Assembly: GCF_900585905.1 (NCBI RefSeq) | Contig: NZ_UTVH01000016.1 | Span: 124,001-188,000, forward strand | From: Pseudomonas viridiflava | GTDB lineage: Bacteria > Pseudomonadota > Gammaproteobacteria > Pseudomonadales > Pseudomonadaceae | Direction of reading: 5' to 3' | DNA: 64,000 nt | Shown here: piece by piece, positions 9,187 to 18,800 of the stretch | Layout of the letters: each line of letters opens with the position of its first letter | How positions within the stretch are numbered: position 1 is the first letter of the stretch | The notes under the pieces: model-generated | Told to the model about the DNA's origin: nothing | Seen by the model: only the letters and a program-made list of their open reading frames with translations | Databases searched by the model: none | Made by a program: the position numbers and the translations under genes

Positions 9187-10383
9187 TCAGCTGTTGGGCA
9201 GCAGTCGGCAGGTGATGCTCTTGATGTAGCGGGTTTCTGCGATAGCCGGGTGAACCGGGTGGTCCGGACCCTGGCTGCCGCGCTCCAGCAGCTGGATATT
9301 GCGGTCCAGGTGACGGGCGCTGGTCAGCAGAATGTTCTGCAGGTCATCTTCAGGCAGGTGCATGGAGCACGAAGCGCTGATCAGAATGCCGTCCTTGCTC
9401 AGCAGGCGCATGGCTTGCTCATTGAGGCGGCGATAGGCGCCTTCACCATTCTTCATGTCTTTCTTGCGCTTGATGAAGGCAGGCGGGTCGGCAACGATGA
9501 CGTCGAAACGCTCTTCGCCGGCCTTGAGTTCTTTCAGGGCTTCGAAGACGTCGCCTTCGATGCAGGTCATTTTTTCGGCAAACCCGTTCAGCGCTGCGTT
9601 GCGCTCAACGCCGTCCAGCGCAAACGAGGAGGCATCGATGCAGGTCACGTCACTGGCGCCAAACGCCGCTGCCTGGATGCCCCAGCCACCGATATAGCTG
9701 TACAGATCCAGCACCCGCTTGCCTTTGACGTAAGGGGCGATGCGCGCGCGGTTCATGCGGTGGTCGTAGAACCAGCCGGTTTTCTGTCCGGCCATCACCG
9801 GCGCCTCGAACTTCACGCCGTTTTCTTCCAGCGCAACCCATTCAGGGACCAGGCCGAAGACTGTTTCGACGTAGCGATTGAGGCCTTCTGCGTCGCGGGC
9901 AGCCGAGTCGTTCTTGAACAGAATGCCGCTGGGCTTGAGCACCTGAACCAGCGCTGCGATCACGTCTTCCTTGTGGTTTTCCATGGCAGCAGAAGCCAGC
10001 TGGACCACCAGAATGTCGCCGAAACGATCCACCACCAGGCCCGGCAGCAGATCGGAGTCGCCGAACACCAGGCGGTAGAAAGGCTTGTCGAACAGGCGAT
10101 CGCGCAGGGAAAGGGCGACGTTCAGGCGATGCACCAGCAGCGACTTGTCCAGTGGCAGCTTGACGTCCCGCGACAGCAGGCGCGCGCAGATCAGGTTGTT
10201 GGGGCTGATGGCGACGATGCCCAGCGGCTTGCCGCCGGCAGCTTCCAGTACGGCCTGGTCACCTGGGGCGAATCCTGAGAGGGGCGTCGCGGCAACGTCG
10301 ATTTCGTTGCTGTAGACCCACAGATGGCCCGCGCGCAGGCGGCGGTCGGCGTTGGCTTTGAGGCGCAAGCTAGGCAGGGACAT
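9187..10383 (-). CDS. rlmI: 23S rRNA m5C1962 methyltransferase
   Basis: A 398-residue class I SAM-dependent methyltransferase with an N-terminal PUA domain (residues 1-75, LRAGHLWVYSNEID) and an RlmI-type catalytic domain. SAM-binding VLDLYSYIGGWGIQAA is near residue 220 and the catalytic block VADPPAFIKRKKDM near 290, with the nucleophile cysteine in SASCSMHL near 345. It methylates 23S rRNA in the large subunit. The ATG at 10383 is chosen over an upstream start because it begins exactly at the PUA domain. It is monocistronic. Confidence 0.9.
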   Translation of the reverse strand: MSLPSLRLKANADRRLRAGHLWVYSNEIDVAATPLSGFAPGDQAVLEAAGGKPLGIVAISPNNLICARLLSRDVKLPLDKSLLVHRLNVALSLRDRLFDKPFYRLVFGDSDLLPGLVVDRFGDILVVQLASAAMENHKEDVIAALVQVLKPSGILFKNDSAARDAEGLNRYVETVFGLVPEWVALEENGVKFEAPVMAGQKTGWFYDHRMNRARIAPYVKGKRVLDLYSYIGGWGIQAAAFGASDVTCIDASSFALDGVERNAALNGFAEKMTCIEGDVFEALKELKAGEERFDVIVADPPAFIKRKKDMKNGEGAYRRLNEQAMRLLSKDGILISASCSMHLPEDDLQNILLTSARHLDRNIQLLERGSQGPDHPVHPAIAETRYIKSITCRLLPNS

Positions 10384-10484
10384 GACGTCGCTCCGGAAAA
10401 AAGAGCGGGAGTATAACGCGTCATCCCGGTACCGGGCCGGGATGAGGTGAATTAACCGGTCAGCGGTCAATACCGACCCTTGCC

Positions 10485-10586
10485 TCAGGCCAGTTCCAGC
10501 GCCTCTGCGCGACCGGTCAGTGCGACCTGCTCGACGCCATCAATGGCCAGAATCGCAATGCGTTTGCCGTGCAAAGATTTAGACAT
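10485..10586 (-). pseudogene. N-terminal fragment of a PfpI/DJ-1 family gene
   Basis: A 33-codon reading frame encodes MSKSLHGKRIAILAIDGVEQ followed by VALTGRAEALELA and then a stop. This matches only the first strand-loop-strand of PfpI-type class I glutamine-amidotransferase-like proteins, which are about 180 residues long. Nothing downstream restores the rest of the domain, so the remainder has been deleted. In P. aeruginosa a pfpI gene sits between ilvD and mutM, so this is the expected location of the lost gene. Confidence 0.75.
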
Positions 10587-10772
10587 GATTTTCTGCGCCT
10601 GCAGACTTCAGGCCTGATCCAGACGCATCGCCATGCATTTGAAAGGCTTACAACGCCCATGCTCGCACTGTCCGGATAGTTGACGCCAACAACCGCTCAG
10701 TCTTTCGACGGGGTGGCTGGGAAGCCGGTCAAGGTGGGGGTAGAATCCAGACCATTCCTTGAGTATGCATTT

Positions 10773-11639
10773 ATGTCCGAAGAGCTTACGTCCGAGCAGA
10801 TTCACGAAGCCTTGCAAGGCATCAGTGTGCCGCCGCAGCCGCAGATCATGGTGGATCTGCAGATGGAGCAGTACATGCCGGATCCCGATCTGGGGGTGAT
10901 CGCCAAGCTGATTTCCCAGGACCCTGGGTTGTCCGGTGCGCTGCTGAAGATCGTCAATTCGGCCCACTACGGTCTGACGAACAAGATCGCGTCGATTCAG
11001 AAAGCCGTGAATCTTCTGGGCATTCGCTCGGTGATCAACCTGATCAATGCGCAGTCGATCAGGGGTGAGATGAGCGACGAGACCATCGTGACCCTGAACC
11101 GGTTCTGGGATTCGACCCACGATGTGGCGATGACCAGCCTGACGCTTGCCAAGCGCATCGGCTCGCAGACAGTGGACGAATCCTATGCCCTGGGCCTGTT
11201 TCACGACTGCGGCATACCCCTGATGCTCAAGCGCTTTCCTCATTACATGGACGTGCTGGAGCAGGCCTACGCCAACGCCGGCCCGGATCGGCGCGTGGTC
11301 GATACCGAAAACGAGGCCTTCGACACCAATCATGCGGTGGTGGGCTACTACACGGCCAAATCCTGGCGCCTGCCGGAACACGTCAGCAGCGCCATTGCCA
11401 ATCATCACAATTCACTGGCGATCTTCGAGGATGACTCCCACCGCAACGCGCAGCTGAAAAATCTGCTGGCGGTGCTGAAGATGGCTGAGCACATCTGCGC
11501 GTCGCACAAGGTGCTGGGCAACGAAAACGTCGATCATGAATGGAATGCCATCGGGCATCTGGTTCTGGATTACGTCGGCCTGTCCGATTACGACTTTGAA
11601 AACCTCAAAGAAAGCATTCGCGAGCTGGCATCGCATTGA
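10773..11639 (+). CDS. HDOD domain signalling protein
   Basis: A 288-residue protein whose central region is an HDOD domain (from about residue 10, SVPPQPQIMVDLQMEQYM, through the helical core with VNSAHYG). HDOD proteins resemble HD hydrolases but usually lack catalytic residues and work in signal transduction. The ATG at 10773 is preferred because MSEELTSEQIHEALQGI is the common start. It lies 33 bases upstream of mutM on the same strand and may be cotranscribed with it. No second signalling domain is present. Confidence 0.85.
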   Translation: MSEELTSEQIHEALQGISVPPQPQIMVDLQMEQYMPDPDLGVIAKLISQDPGLSGALLKIVNSAHYGLTNKIASIQKAVNLLGIRSVINLINAQSIRGEMSDETIVTLNRFWDSTHDVAMTSLTLAKRIGSQTVDESYALGLFHDCGIPLMLKRFPHYMDVLEQAYANAGPDRRVVDTENEAFDTNHAVVGYYTAKSWRLPEHVSSAIANHHNSLAIFEDDSHRNAQLKNLLAVLKMAEHICASHKVLGNENVDHEWNAIGHLVLDYVGLSDYDFENLKESIRELASH

Positions 11640-11672
11640 CCTCCCTGCGCCTCGCGCCCCACTGAGTTATCC

Positions 11673-12485
11673 ATGCCTGAACTACCCGAAGTTGAAACCA
11701 CGCGCCGGGGCATTGCCCCGCATCTTGAAGGTCAGCGTGTCAGTCGCGTCATCGTGCGCGATCGACGGCTGCGCTGGCCGATTCCCGAAGACCTGGACGT
11801 GCGCCTGTCCGGGCAGAAGATCGTGCTGGTCGAGCGACGCGCCAAGTATCTGCTGATCCAGGCAGAGGTGGGGACGCTGATCAGCCATCTGGGCATGTCA
11901 GGCAATCTGCGCCTGGTCGAGGCCGGTCTGCCCGCGCTCAAGCACGAGCATGTCGACATCGAACTGGAATCCGGACTGGCCCTGCGCTACACCGACCCAC
12001 GGCGCTTTGGCGCCATGCTCTGGAGTCATGATCCGCTGAATCATGAATTGCTGGTTCGGCTGGGGCCGGAACCGTTGACGGATCTGTTCGACGGGTTGCG
12101 GCTGTACGAACGTTCCCGTGGCAAGTCCAGCGCCGTCAAACCCTTCATCATGGACAACGCGGTGGTGGTCGGCGTCGGAAACATTTACGCCACCGAGGCG
12201 CTGTTCGCGGCCGGTATCGACCCGAGGCGCGCGGCCGGGACGGTGTCCAGGGCTCGCTACATAAGGCTGGCGCTGGAGATCAAACGCATTCTTGCCGCTG
12301 CCATCGAGCGTGGCGGCACGACGTTACGTGATTTCACCGGTGGCGATGGCAAGCCCGGTTATTTTCAGCAGGAATTGTTTGCCTACGGCCGTGGCGGGCA
12401 GCCGTGCAAGGTGTGCGGCACGACCTTGCGCGAGGTCAAATTGGGGCAGCGGGCGAGCGTGTATTGCCCCAAGTGCCAGAAATGA
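11673..12485 (+). CDS. mutM: formamidopyrimidine-DNA glycosylase
   Basis: A 270-residue base-excision repair enzyme that removes 8-oxoguanine and cleaves the abasic site. The catalytic N-terminal PELPEVET (proline nucleophile after Met removal), the central helix-two-turn-helix and the C-terminal zinc finger with two CxxC pairs ([10 protein letters not shown]...CPKC, about residues 245-268) are all present. The length is typical. It follows the HDOD gene closely. Confidence 0.97.
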   Translation: MPELPEVETTRRGIAPHLEGQRVSRVIVRDRRLRWPIPEDLDVRLSGQKIVLVERRAKYLLIQAEVGTLISHLGMSGNLRLVEAGLPALKHEHVDIELESGLALRYTDPRRFGAMLWSHDPLNHELLVRLGPEPLTDLFDGLRLYERSRGKSSAVKPFIMDNAVVVGVGNIYATEALFAAGIDPRRAAGTVSRARYIRLALEIKRILAAAIERGGTTLRDFTGGDGKPGYFQQELFAYGRGGQPCKVCGTTLREVKLGQRASVYCPKCQK

Positions 12486-12543
12486 CTGGTGCTTTAACTG
12501 GCCGCCGTCCCGCTTGCGTAACCCGAATCGCTGTTTATAGTTA

Positions 12544-12591
12544 GGTTCTGTACGAAAAGTCGGCGAGCGCAGCCACTTTTCGTACAGAGCC
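12544..12591. repeat. 17-bp inverted repeats around a 14-base loop
   Basis: GGTTCTGTACGAAAAGT and its inverse complement (16 of 17 matching) face each other across 14 bases, between mutM and a small membrane-protein gene. The arms resemble the terminal inverted repeats of IS5-like elements, so this may be a minimal MITE-like remnant. It could equally act as a terminator-like hairpin for mutM. No target-site duplication is obvious. Confidence 0.55.
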
Positions 12592-12629
12592 CAACCCCAC
12601 TCAACCTGCTGCGCCTGAAGGATCATGCC

Positions 12630-12968
12630 ATGAAGCCGTTTCGAATCCTCGCTGCCACCCTGGCGCTGCTGTCCGGTCTTCAGGCCCTGCCAGTCATGGC
12701 AGGCAATGAGGCGTCGGGCAGCGGCGACCCTGTCTACAGCATCCAGAACCCACCGGCCTACGCCATGATCGGCGACTTGGTGATCGCCAGGCCGCTGTTG
12801 ATCGCGGCGACTATTCTGGGCGCGGGGCTGTTCGTGATTGCTTCGCCTTTCGCCGCTGCTGGCGGCAATCTGGGCGCTACGGGCAAGGCACTGGTGGTTG
12901 ATCCGGGCAGGGCTGCCTTCGTTCGCTGCCTGGGCTGTACCGGTGAGACGTTCGGGCGCCAGGAGTAG
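12630..12968 (+). CDS. small exported or membrane protein, unknown function
   Basis: A 112-residue protein with a signal peptide (cleavage near AVMAG, residue ~25) and one hydrophobic segment (about residues 50-75, [19 protein letters not shown]). A short C-terminal part contains CLGCTG. Similar small proteins sit next to mutM in other pseudomonads and are sometimes labelled as transporter-like, but it is far too short to be a transporter. A GAAGGA site precedes the ATG. Confidence 0.7.
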   Translation: MKPFRILAATLALLSGLQALPVMAGNEASGSGDPVYSIQNPPAYAMIGDLVIARPLLIAATILGAGLFVIASPFAAAGGNLGATGKALVVDPGRAAFVRCLGCTGETFGRQE

Positions 12969-12994
12969 CCTGGGGTCGCTGGGTAACCCGCGCC

Positions 12995-13309
<315 letters not shown>

Positions 13310-13348
13310 TTAGTGGTTTCGATGCACCCGCCGTTAGCGTGGCAGTCG

Positions 13349-14068
<720 letters not shown>

Positions 14069-14219
14069 TTCATGGGCAATGAGCTATCAAGGCAACAGGA
14101 CGTGCGTTGTGCGAAGAATTTTACCTGCCGTTGCATCAAGCGCTCGCTGTTGCAGTCTGAGTATCATCAGCGCAAGCGTTCACGCAGGCTGAACCCCTTT
14201 AGTGCCACAGGAGCCCGTC

Positions 14220-15074
14220 ATGCCCATCGCGCAACTGATCAGCCCTCAGCAACTGGCCGCGCGCCAGCAGCAGCCCGGGCTGGTAATTCTCGATTGTCGT
14301 TCTGCACTTGATGACACGTCCTACGGTCAGCGCAGTTACGCCAATGGGCATATTGCGGGGGCGTGCTTCGCTGACCTTGAGCGTGACCTCAGTGGTGCGG
14401 TCAGCCGGGGCAAGACCGGGCGTCATCCGCTGCCCGACCCGCAGACCCTGACGCGGCGCCTGCAGGACTGGGGTATCAATGATGACAGTGACATCGTGCT
14501 GTATGACGACGGCCCGGGCGCTTTTGCCGCCAGGGCCTGGTGGTTGCTGGTCTGGCTGGGCAAGCGTGACGGTCTGTATATTCTCGATGGTGGCCTCAAG
14601 GCCTGGCATGCGGCGGCACTGCCGTTGAGCCTTGATGCCCCGGACAAGAAGCCGGGCCATTTCAACGCCCGGCCAGACAACGCGCTGCTCGTGGATGCGG
14701 CGCAACTTCAGGCGCGTCTGGGCGACGCTCGCATGACCCTGATCGATGCCCGTGCCGAGGCCAGGTTTCGCGGTGAAGTGGAGCCCATCGACCCGATTGC
14801 CGGGCACATCCCCGGTGCACAGTGCGCCGCCTTCACCGAAAATCTTGGCGCAGACGGACGCTTTCTGCCGCCAGAACAACTTCAGCAGCGCTTCGCCGAA
14901 ACGCTGCAAGGGCGCTCGCCGAATCATCTGGTCGCCTATTGCGGCTCGGGCGTGACGGCCTGCCACAACCTGTTCGCGCTGTGCCTGGCCGGTTACCCGC
15001 TGGGCGCGCTGTATGCCGGATCGTGGAGCGAGTGGATCACTGATCCGGGTCGGGAGATTGCGACGGGGGCGTGA
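14220..15074 (+). CDS. sseA: thiosulfate/3-mercaptopyruvate sulfurtransferase (tandem rhodanese)
   Basis: A 284-residue protein with two rhodanese domains. The N-terminal one (residues ~5-125) lacks a catalytic cysteine. The C-terminal one (~155-280) carries the active loop CGSGVTACHN near residue 240. CGSGVT matches the mercaptopyruvate sulfurtransferase loop better than the CRKGVT of thiosulfate rhodaneses. It probably moves sulfane sulfur in the cytoplasm. The ATG at 14220 has GGAGC upstream. Its 3' end overlaps the convergent YheT-like gene by 38 bases. Confidence 0.85.
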   Translation: MPIAQLISPQQLAARQQQPGLVILDCRSALDDTSYGQRSYANGHIAGACFADLERDLSGAVSRGKTGRHPLPDPQTLTRRLQDWGINDDSDIVLYDDGPGAFAARAWWLLVWLGKRDGLYILDGGLKAWHAAALPLSLDAPDKKPGHFNARPDNALLVDAAQLQARLGDARMTLIDARAEARFRGEVEPIDPIAGHIPGAQCAAFTENLGADGRFLPPEQLQQRFAETLQGRSPNHLVAYCGSGVTACHNLFALCLAGYPLGALYAGSWSEWITDPGREIATGA

Positions 15075-16101
15075 GGCCAGAGTTGGCGACCTGCTGCCAG
15101 TGGGTCGTCAGCCACACAGGAATCCGCCGCTCCAGGTAATACCGCGGATTGTTCAGCGTGCCCTCGACGAACCCCACGTGACCGCCTTTGTCGTGCAGTT
15201 CGAATTCGATGCAGGGCGCCAGTTCCTGCGGCTCAGGCAGGCTGTGCCTGAACACGAACGGATCGTCCGCCGCCTGAATCATCAGGGTTGGGGTGCGAAT
15301 ATCGCCCAGGTAATAACGACTGGATGCGCGACGGTAATAGTCCTTGGCGTCTGCGTACCCGTGCAGTGGCGCCGTGACCCGGCCGTCGAAGTCCCAGAAG
15401 GTGCGCATGTTCTCCAGTGAACCCAGCGCCGACAGTTCAGCCAGCCCTTCGCTGATGCCCGCGCTTTCGAAATGGCGCTGCTTGGCTTTGACGTAAGTGA
15501 GCATTTCGCGCATGAAGTGCCGTTGATAAACCCGGGAAAACCCCATGCCGATGCGGTCGGCGCACTGGTCCAGGCGGAACGGCACCGATACTGCCACTGC
15601 GCCTTGCAGATGGCTGTCATGGCCGGTTTCACCCAGGTATTTGAGCAGCACGTTACCGCCCAGCGAGTAGCCGACGGCATACAGCGGCGCCATGGGCCGT
15701 TTGGTGCGCAGGTGGGTGACAACCGAGGCGAGGTCCTCGCTGGCGCCGGAGTGATAGCTGCGCGACAGCAGGTTAGGCTCGCCCGAGCAGCCACGCCAGT
15801 TCAGCGCCACACTGGCCCAGCCCTGCTGCGCCATCACTTGCTGCAGGCCGGCGACGTAGGGCGAATTGGATGAGCCTGTCAGCCCATGCAGCACCAGTAC
15901 CAGTGGCGCATCTGCCTGATGCGGGCCGAACCAGTCCAGATCGAGAAAATCGCCATCTTCGAGCCACAGGCGTTCGCGCTGGCGATCCATCGGCGGCAGT
16001 TTGCGCCACAGCGGACCCCAAAGCGTTTGCAGATGAGGATTGCCCAGGCCAGACGCCGGGACAAAACGATTGGCTGGTGAGGATGGGGCGGGTGGTGTCA
16101 A
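15037..16101 (-). CDS. alpha/beta-hydrolase, YheT family
   Basis: A 354-residue alpha/beta-fold hydrolase of the YheT/COG0429 type. The oxyanion segment HGLTGSSNSPY is near residue 72, the nucleophile elbow GYSLGGNVLLKYLGE near 145, the acid in AADDPF near 295, and the histidine in KGGHVGF near 325. It is presumably a short-chain esterase; the physiological substrate is not known. It converges on and overlaps the sulfurtransferase gene. Its start side faces the REP array. Confidence 0.85.
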   Translation of the reverse strand: MTPPAPSSPANRFVPASGLGNPHLQTLWGPLWRKLPPMDRQRERLWLEDGDFLDLDWFGPHQADAPLVLVLHGLTGSSNSPYVAGLQQVMAQQGWASVALNWRGCSGEPNLLSRSYHSGASEDLASVVTHLRTKRPMAPLYAVGYSLGGNVLLKYLGETGHDSHLQGAVAVSVPFRLDQCADRIGMGFSRVYQRHFMREMLTYVKAKQRHFESAGISEGLAELSALGSLENMRTFWDFDGRVTAPLHGYADAKDYYRRASSRYYLGDIRTPTLMIQAADDPFVFRHSLPEPQELAPCIEFELHDKGGHVGFVEGTLNNPRYYLERRIPVWLTTHWQQVANSGLTPPSQSPDPDQ

Positions 16102-16174
16102 AACGATGGTCCTCGTCGCGCCAGGGAAAGAATCAATGTAGAGGTGCCTGTAGAGCCATTAGCTGCCCTCGATC

Positions 16175-16740
16175 CTGTAGGAGCCCAGGAGCAGCGCGAC
16201 TCGGCAATGGCGTTCTACCTGAAACACCGCCATCGCGGCCTCGCGTTGCTCGTGCGCTCCTACAGCAAGCCGCATAGCCGTCGGCTGTCCCCGATCCTGT
16301 AGGAGCCCAGGAGCAGCGCGACTCGGCGATGGCGTCCTGCCTGACACCGCCATCGCGGCCTCGCGTTGCTCGTGCGCTCCTACAGCATGCCGCATAGCCG
16401 TCGGCTGTCCCCGATCCTGTAGGAGCCCAGGAGCAGCGCGACTCGGCGATGGCGGCTTACCTGACCCACCGCCATCGCGGCCTCGCGGTGCTCGGGCGCT
16501 CCTGCAGCATGCCGCAGAGCCATCGGTTATCCCCAATCCTGTAGGGGCCCAGGAGCAGCGCGACTCGGCGATGGCGTCCTGCCTGACACCGCCATCGCGG
16601 CCTCGCGGTGCTCGTGCGCTCCTACAGCATGCCGCAGAGCCGTCGGTTATCTCCAATCCTGTACGAGCCCAGGAGCAGCGCGACTCGGCGATGGCGGCGT
16701 ACCTGATACACCGCCATCGCGGCCTCGCGCTGCTGCATCT
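16175..16740. repeat. tandem array of five REP-pair units, ~121-bp period
   Basis: Five direct copies begin with CTGTAG-like sequence at 16175, 16297, 16417, 16539 and 16659, giving spacings of 122, 120, 122 and 120 bases. Each unit has a left REP arm (GAGCAGCGCGACTCGGCGATGG), an inverted right arm (CCGCCATCGCGGCCTCGCG) and a ~30-base linker. The last unit is truncated at the 3' end of rsmD. The regular spacing shows amplification of whole units by slippage or unequal crossover. The array fills the gap between the YheT-like gene and rsmD. Confidence 0.92.
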
Positions 16741-16746
16741 GGATGA

Positions 16747-17331
16747 TCAGCCGCGTTGCCAGAGGGAGTAATACACCTGGCCAGCCTTTTTCTCCCGGTG
16801 CAGGCGCCAGTTGCCGGGCAAGCCGGTGGCGGACGGCGGGTTTTCGCTCTCGGTGTAGATCCAGGCATCATCTTCCAGCCAACCATGGCTTTCCAGCAGA
16901 GCGCAGGCGGATGCCAGCAGGTTCTGATGAAACGGCGGATCGAGGAACACCACGTCGAATGCTTCACCAGGCTGGGTTTCCAGATGACGCAAGGCATCGG
17001 CCTGGGTGACCTGACCCGTGGTGCAGCCCAGCAGGCTGAGGTTCTGGCGCAGGTTGGCCACTGCTGCGGCGTTGTTATCCAGCGCCAGACCCATGCTGGC
17101 GCCCCGTGACAGCGCTTCGAAGAACAACGCGCCGCTGCCGGTGAAGACGTCAAGCACGCGTGCTCCGGCAATGTGCATCGACAGCCAGTTGAACAGCGTT
17201 TCGCGCACGCGATCCGGTGTCGGGCGCAGCCCTGGAGCGTCGGGAAAGGTCAGCCTGCGGCTGCCCCATTCACCGCCAATGATGCGCAGTTGACCCAGGC
17301 CGTTGTGGCCCTTCGGGCGTGGATTGGCCAT
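16747..17331 (-). CDS. rsmD: 16S rRNA m2G966 methyltransferase
   Basis: A 194-residue SAM-dependent methyltransferase acting on G966 of 16S rRNA during small-subunit assembly. The signature RIIGGEWGSRRL, the RPTPDRVRETLFNWL block, SAM-binding VLDVFTGSGALFFEALSRGA (about residues 58-78) and the catalytic DPPF (near 131) are visible. It starts one base inside the stop of the preceding M16-family gene on the same strand, implying one operon: M16 peptidase, M16-like protein, rsmD. Confidence 0.95.
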   Translation of the reverse strand: MANPRPKGHNGLGQLRIIGGEWGSRRLTFPDAPGLRPTPDRVRETLFNWLSMHIAGARVLDVFTGSGALFFEALSRGASMGLALDNNAAAVANLRQNLSLLGCTTGQVTQADALRHLETQPGEAFDVVFLDPPFHQNLLASACALLESHGWLEDDAWIYTESENPPSATGLPGNWRLHREKKAGQVYYSLWQRG

Positions 17332-18800
17332 TAGTGTTCCGGTACTCCAAGAGGTTGTTCAGCAGGCTTGTCGGTGGGCGGCGGCAGCGGTTTTTGCGGC
17401 ACCGTTGGCCCGGCAGTCACGACTACCATTTTGTCAGCGCTCAGGTGCTTGCCCATCGCGGCCTTGACCTGTTCGACGGTGACGTCCTGAGACTGGGTCA
17501 TGAAGTCTTCAAGGTAGGTCAGCGGCAGGTTGTAAAAGCCAATGGCGCCCAGTTGCCCAACGATGGACGAGTTACTGGCAGCGGTCAGCGGGAAGCTGCC
17601 AGCCAGCTCGCGCTTGGCATCGTCCAGTTCCTTTTGGGTCGGGCCATCGGCAAGAAAGTCGCGGACGATGTCCTGCACCAGCTTGAGCGTGTTCTCACTC
17701 AGCTCGGCGCGCGTCTGCAGAGCGATCAGGAACGGCCCCTGGGTCTGCATCGGCGTAAAGCCCGACGTCACCCCATAGCTCAGGCCGCGCTTCTCACGGA
17801 CCTCGGTCATCAGGCGGCTGCCGAAACCGCCACCGCCAAGAATCGAATTGCCCAGCGACAGCGCGGCAAAATCCGGGTCGTTGCGGGTGATGCCCAGCTG
17901 GGCCAGCATCAAATGCGTCTGCTTCGACGGGAATTCGATGTGGGTCTGGCCTGCCTTCGGTTCGACTGGCGTCGGCATTCTGGCCAGCGCCGGGCCTTTG
18001 GGCAGCGAGGCCGAAACCTGTGCGGCAACGGCCTGGGCTTCGTCGCGGGACAGGTCGCCGACCAGCGCGATCACCACATTGCCCGCCGCGTAGGCATGGG
18101 AGTGGAACGCCTTGAGCTGGGCAAGGGTGATGGGATTGATGGTCTGCGCAGTGCCTTCACTCGGGTGGGCGTAGGGATGCTCGCCGTACAAACGGGTGAA
18201 CAGCTCTTTGCTCGCCAGGGCGCCGGGGTTCTGCTTCTGGTATTCGAAACTGGCCAGCAGCTGGTTTTTGATGCGGATTAGCGAATCAGCCGGGAAGGTC
18301 GGTTTGCCCACCACCTCAGCGAACAGCTTCAATGCCGGTTCGCGTTTGTCCGTCGCGCTCAGGCTGCGCATCGACGCCACCGCCATGTCGCGATAGGCAC
18401 CATTGCTGAAGTCGGCACCGAGGCCTTCGAAGCCCTGGGCGATGGCGGTGACATCCTTGCCTTTGACCCCTTCGTTGAGCATGGCGTTGGTCAATACCGC
18501 AATGCCGGGGGTCTTCTGGTCCTGGCTGCTGCCTGCCGCGAAGGTCAGGCGCAGGTCGAACATCGGCAACTCGTGGGCCTCGACGAACATCACCTTGGCG
18601 CCTTCGGCGGTTTGCCAGGTCTGGATATCCAGGGCGCGGCGGGCCGGAGCCTTGCCGTCGAGTTCTTTCAGTGATTCCAGTGCCGGGCGGGCAGGCCTGG
18701 CGGCGTCATCCGCCAGCGCGGACTGGGCGACAAAGACGCTCAGGCCTGCCGTCAGCAGCAGGCGGAGCAGGGTCACGCGGGGGCCGTTGCGCTCAATCAT
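17331..18800 (-). CDS. M16-family protein lacking the zinc motif (non-catalytic partner)
   Basis: A 489-residue exported protein of the pitrilysin/M16B family. The first ~30 residues form a signal peptide (FVAQSALA). Where catalytic members have HxxEH, this has the sequence NAMLNEG near residue 105, so it cannot bind zinc in the usual way. The second M16 domain with the substrate-binding RGLSYGV block (~320) is preserved. It overlaps the upstream catalytic M16 gene by four bases (ATGA). The pair resembles alpha/beta processing-peptidase heterodimers, so it probably completes a periplasmic protease. Confidence 0.85.
   Translation of the reverse strand: MIERNGPRVTLLRLLLTAGLSVFVAQSALADDAARPARPALESLKELDGKAPARRALDIQTWQTAEGAKVMFVEAHELPMFDLRLTFAAGSSQDQKTPGIAVLTNAMLNEGVKGKDVTAIAQGFEGLGADFSNGAYRDMAVASMRSLSATDKREPALKLFAEVVGKPTFPADSLIRIKNQLLASFEYQKQNPGALASKELFTRLYGEHPYAHPSEGTAQTINPITLAQLKAFHSHAYAAGNVVIALVGDLSRDEAQAVAAQVSASLPKGPALARMPTPVEPKAGQTHIEFPSKQTHLMLAQLGITRNDPDFAALSLGNSILGGGGFGSRLMTEVREKRGLSYGVTSGFTPMQTQGPFLIALQTRAELSENTLKLVQDIVRDFLADGPTQKELDDAKRELAGSFPLTAASNSSIVGQLGAIGFYNLPLTYLEDFMTQSQDVTVEQVKAAMGKHLSADKMVVVTAGPTVPQKPLPPPTDKPAEQPLGVPEH

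Noticed and set aside
16159..16656. A 165-codon open frame across the REP array
   Set aside because: It is the translation of the repeats themselves (recurring [14 protein letters not shown] units) and has no ribosome site or family match.
16175..16740. Possible CRISPR array
   Set aside because: The repeats are palindromic REP pairs with conserved linkers, not short direct repeats with unique spacers, and no cas genes are present.
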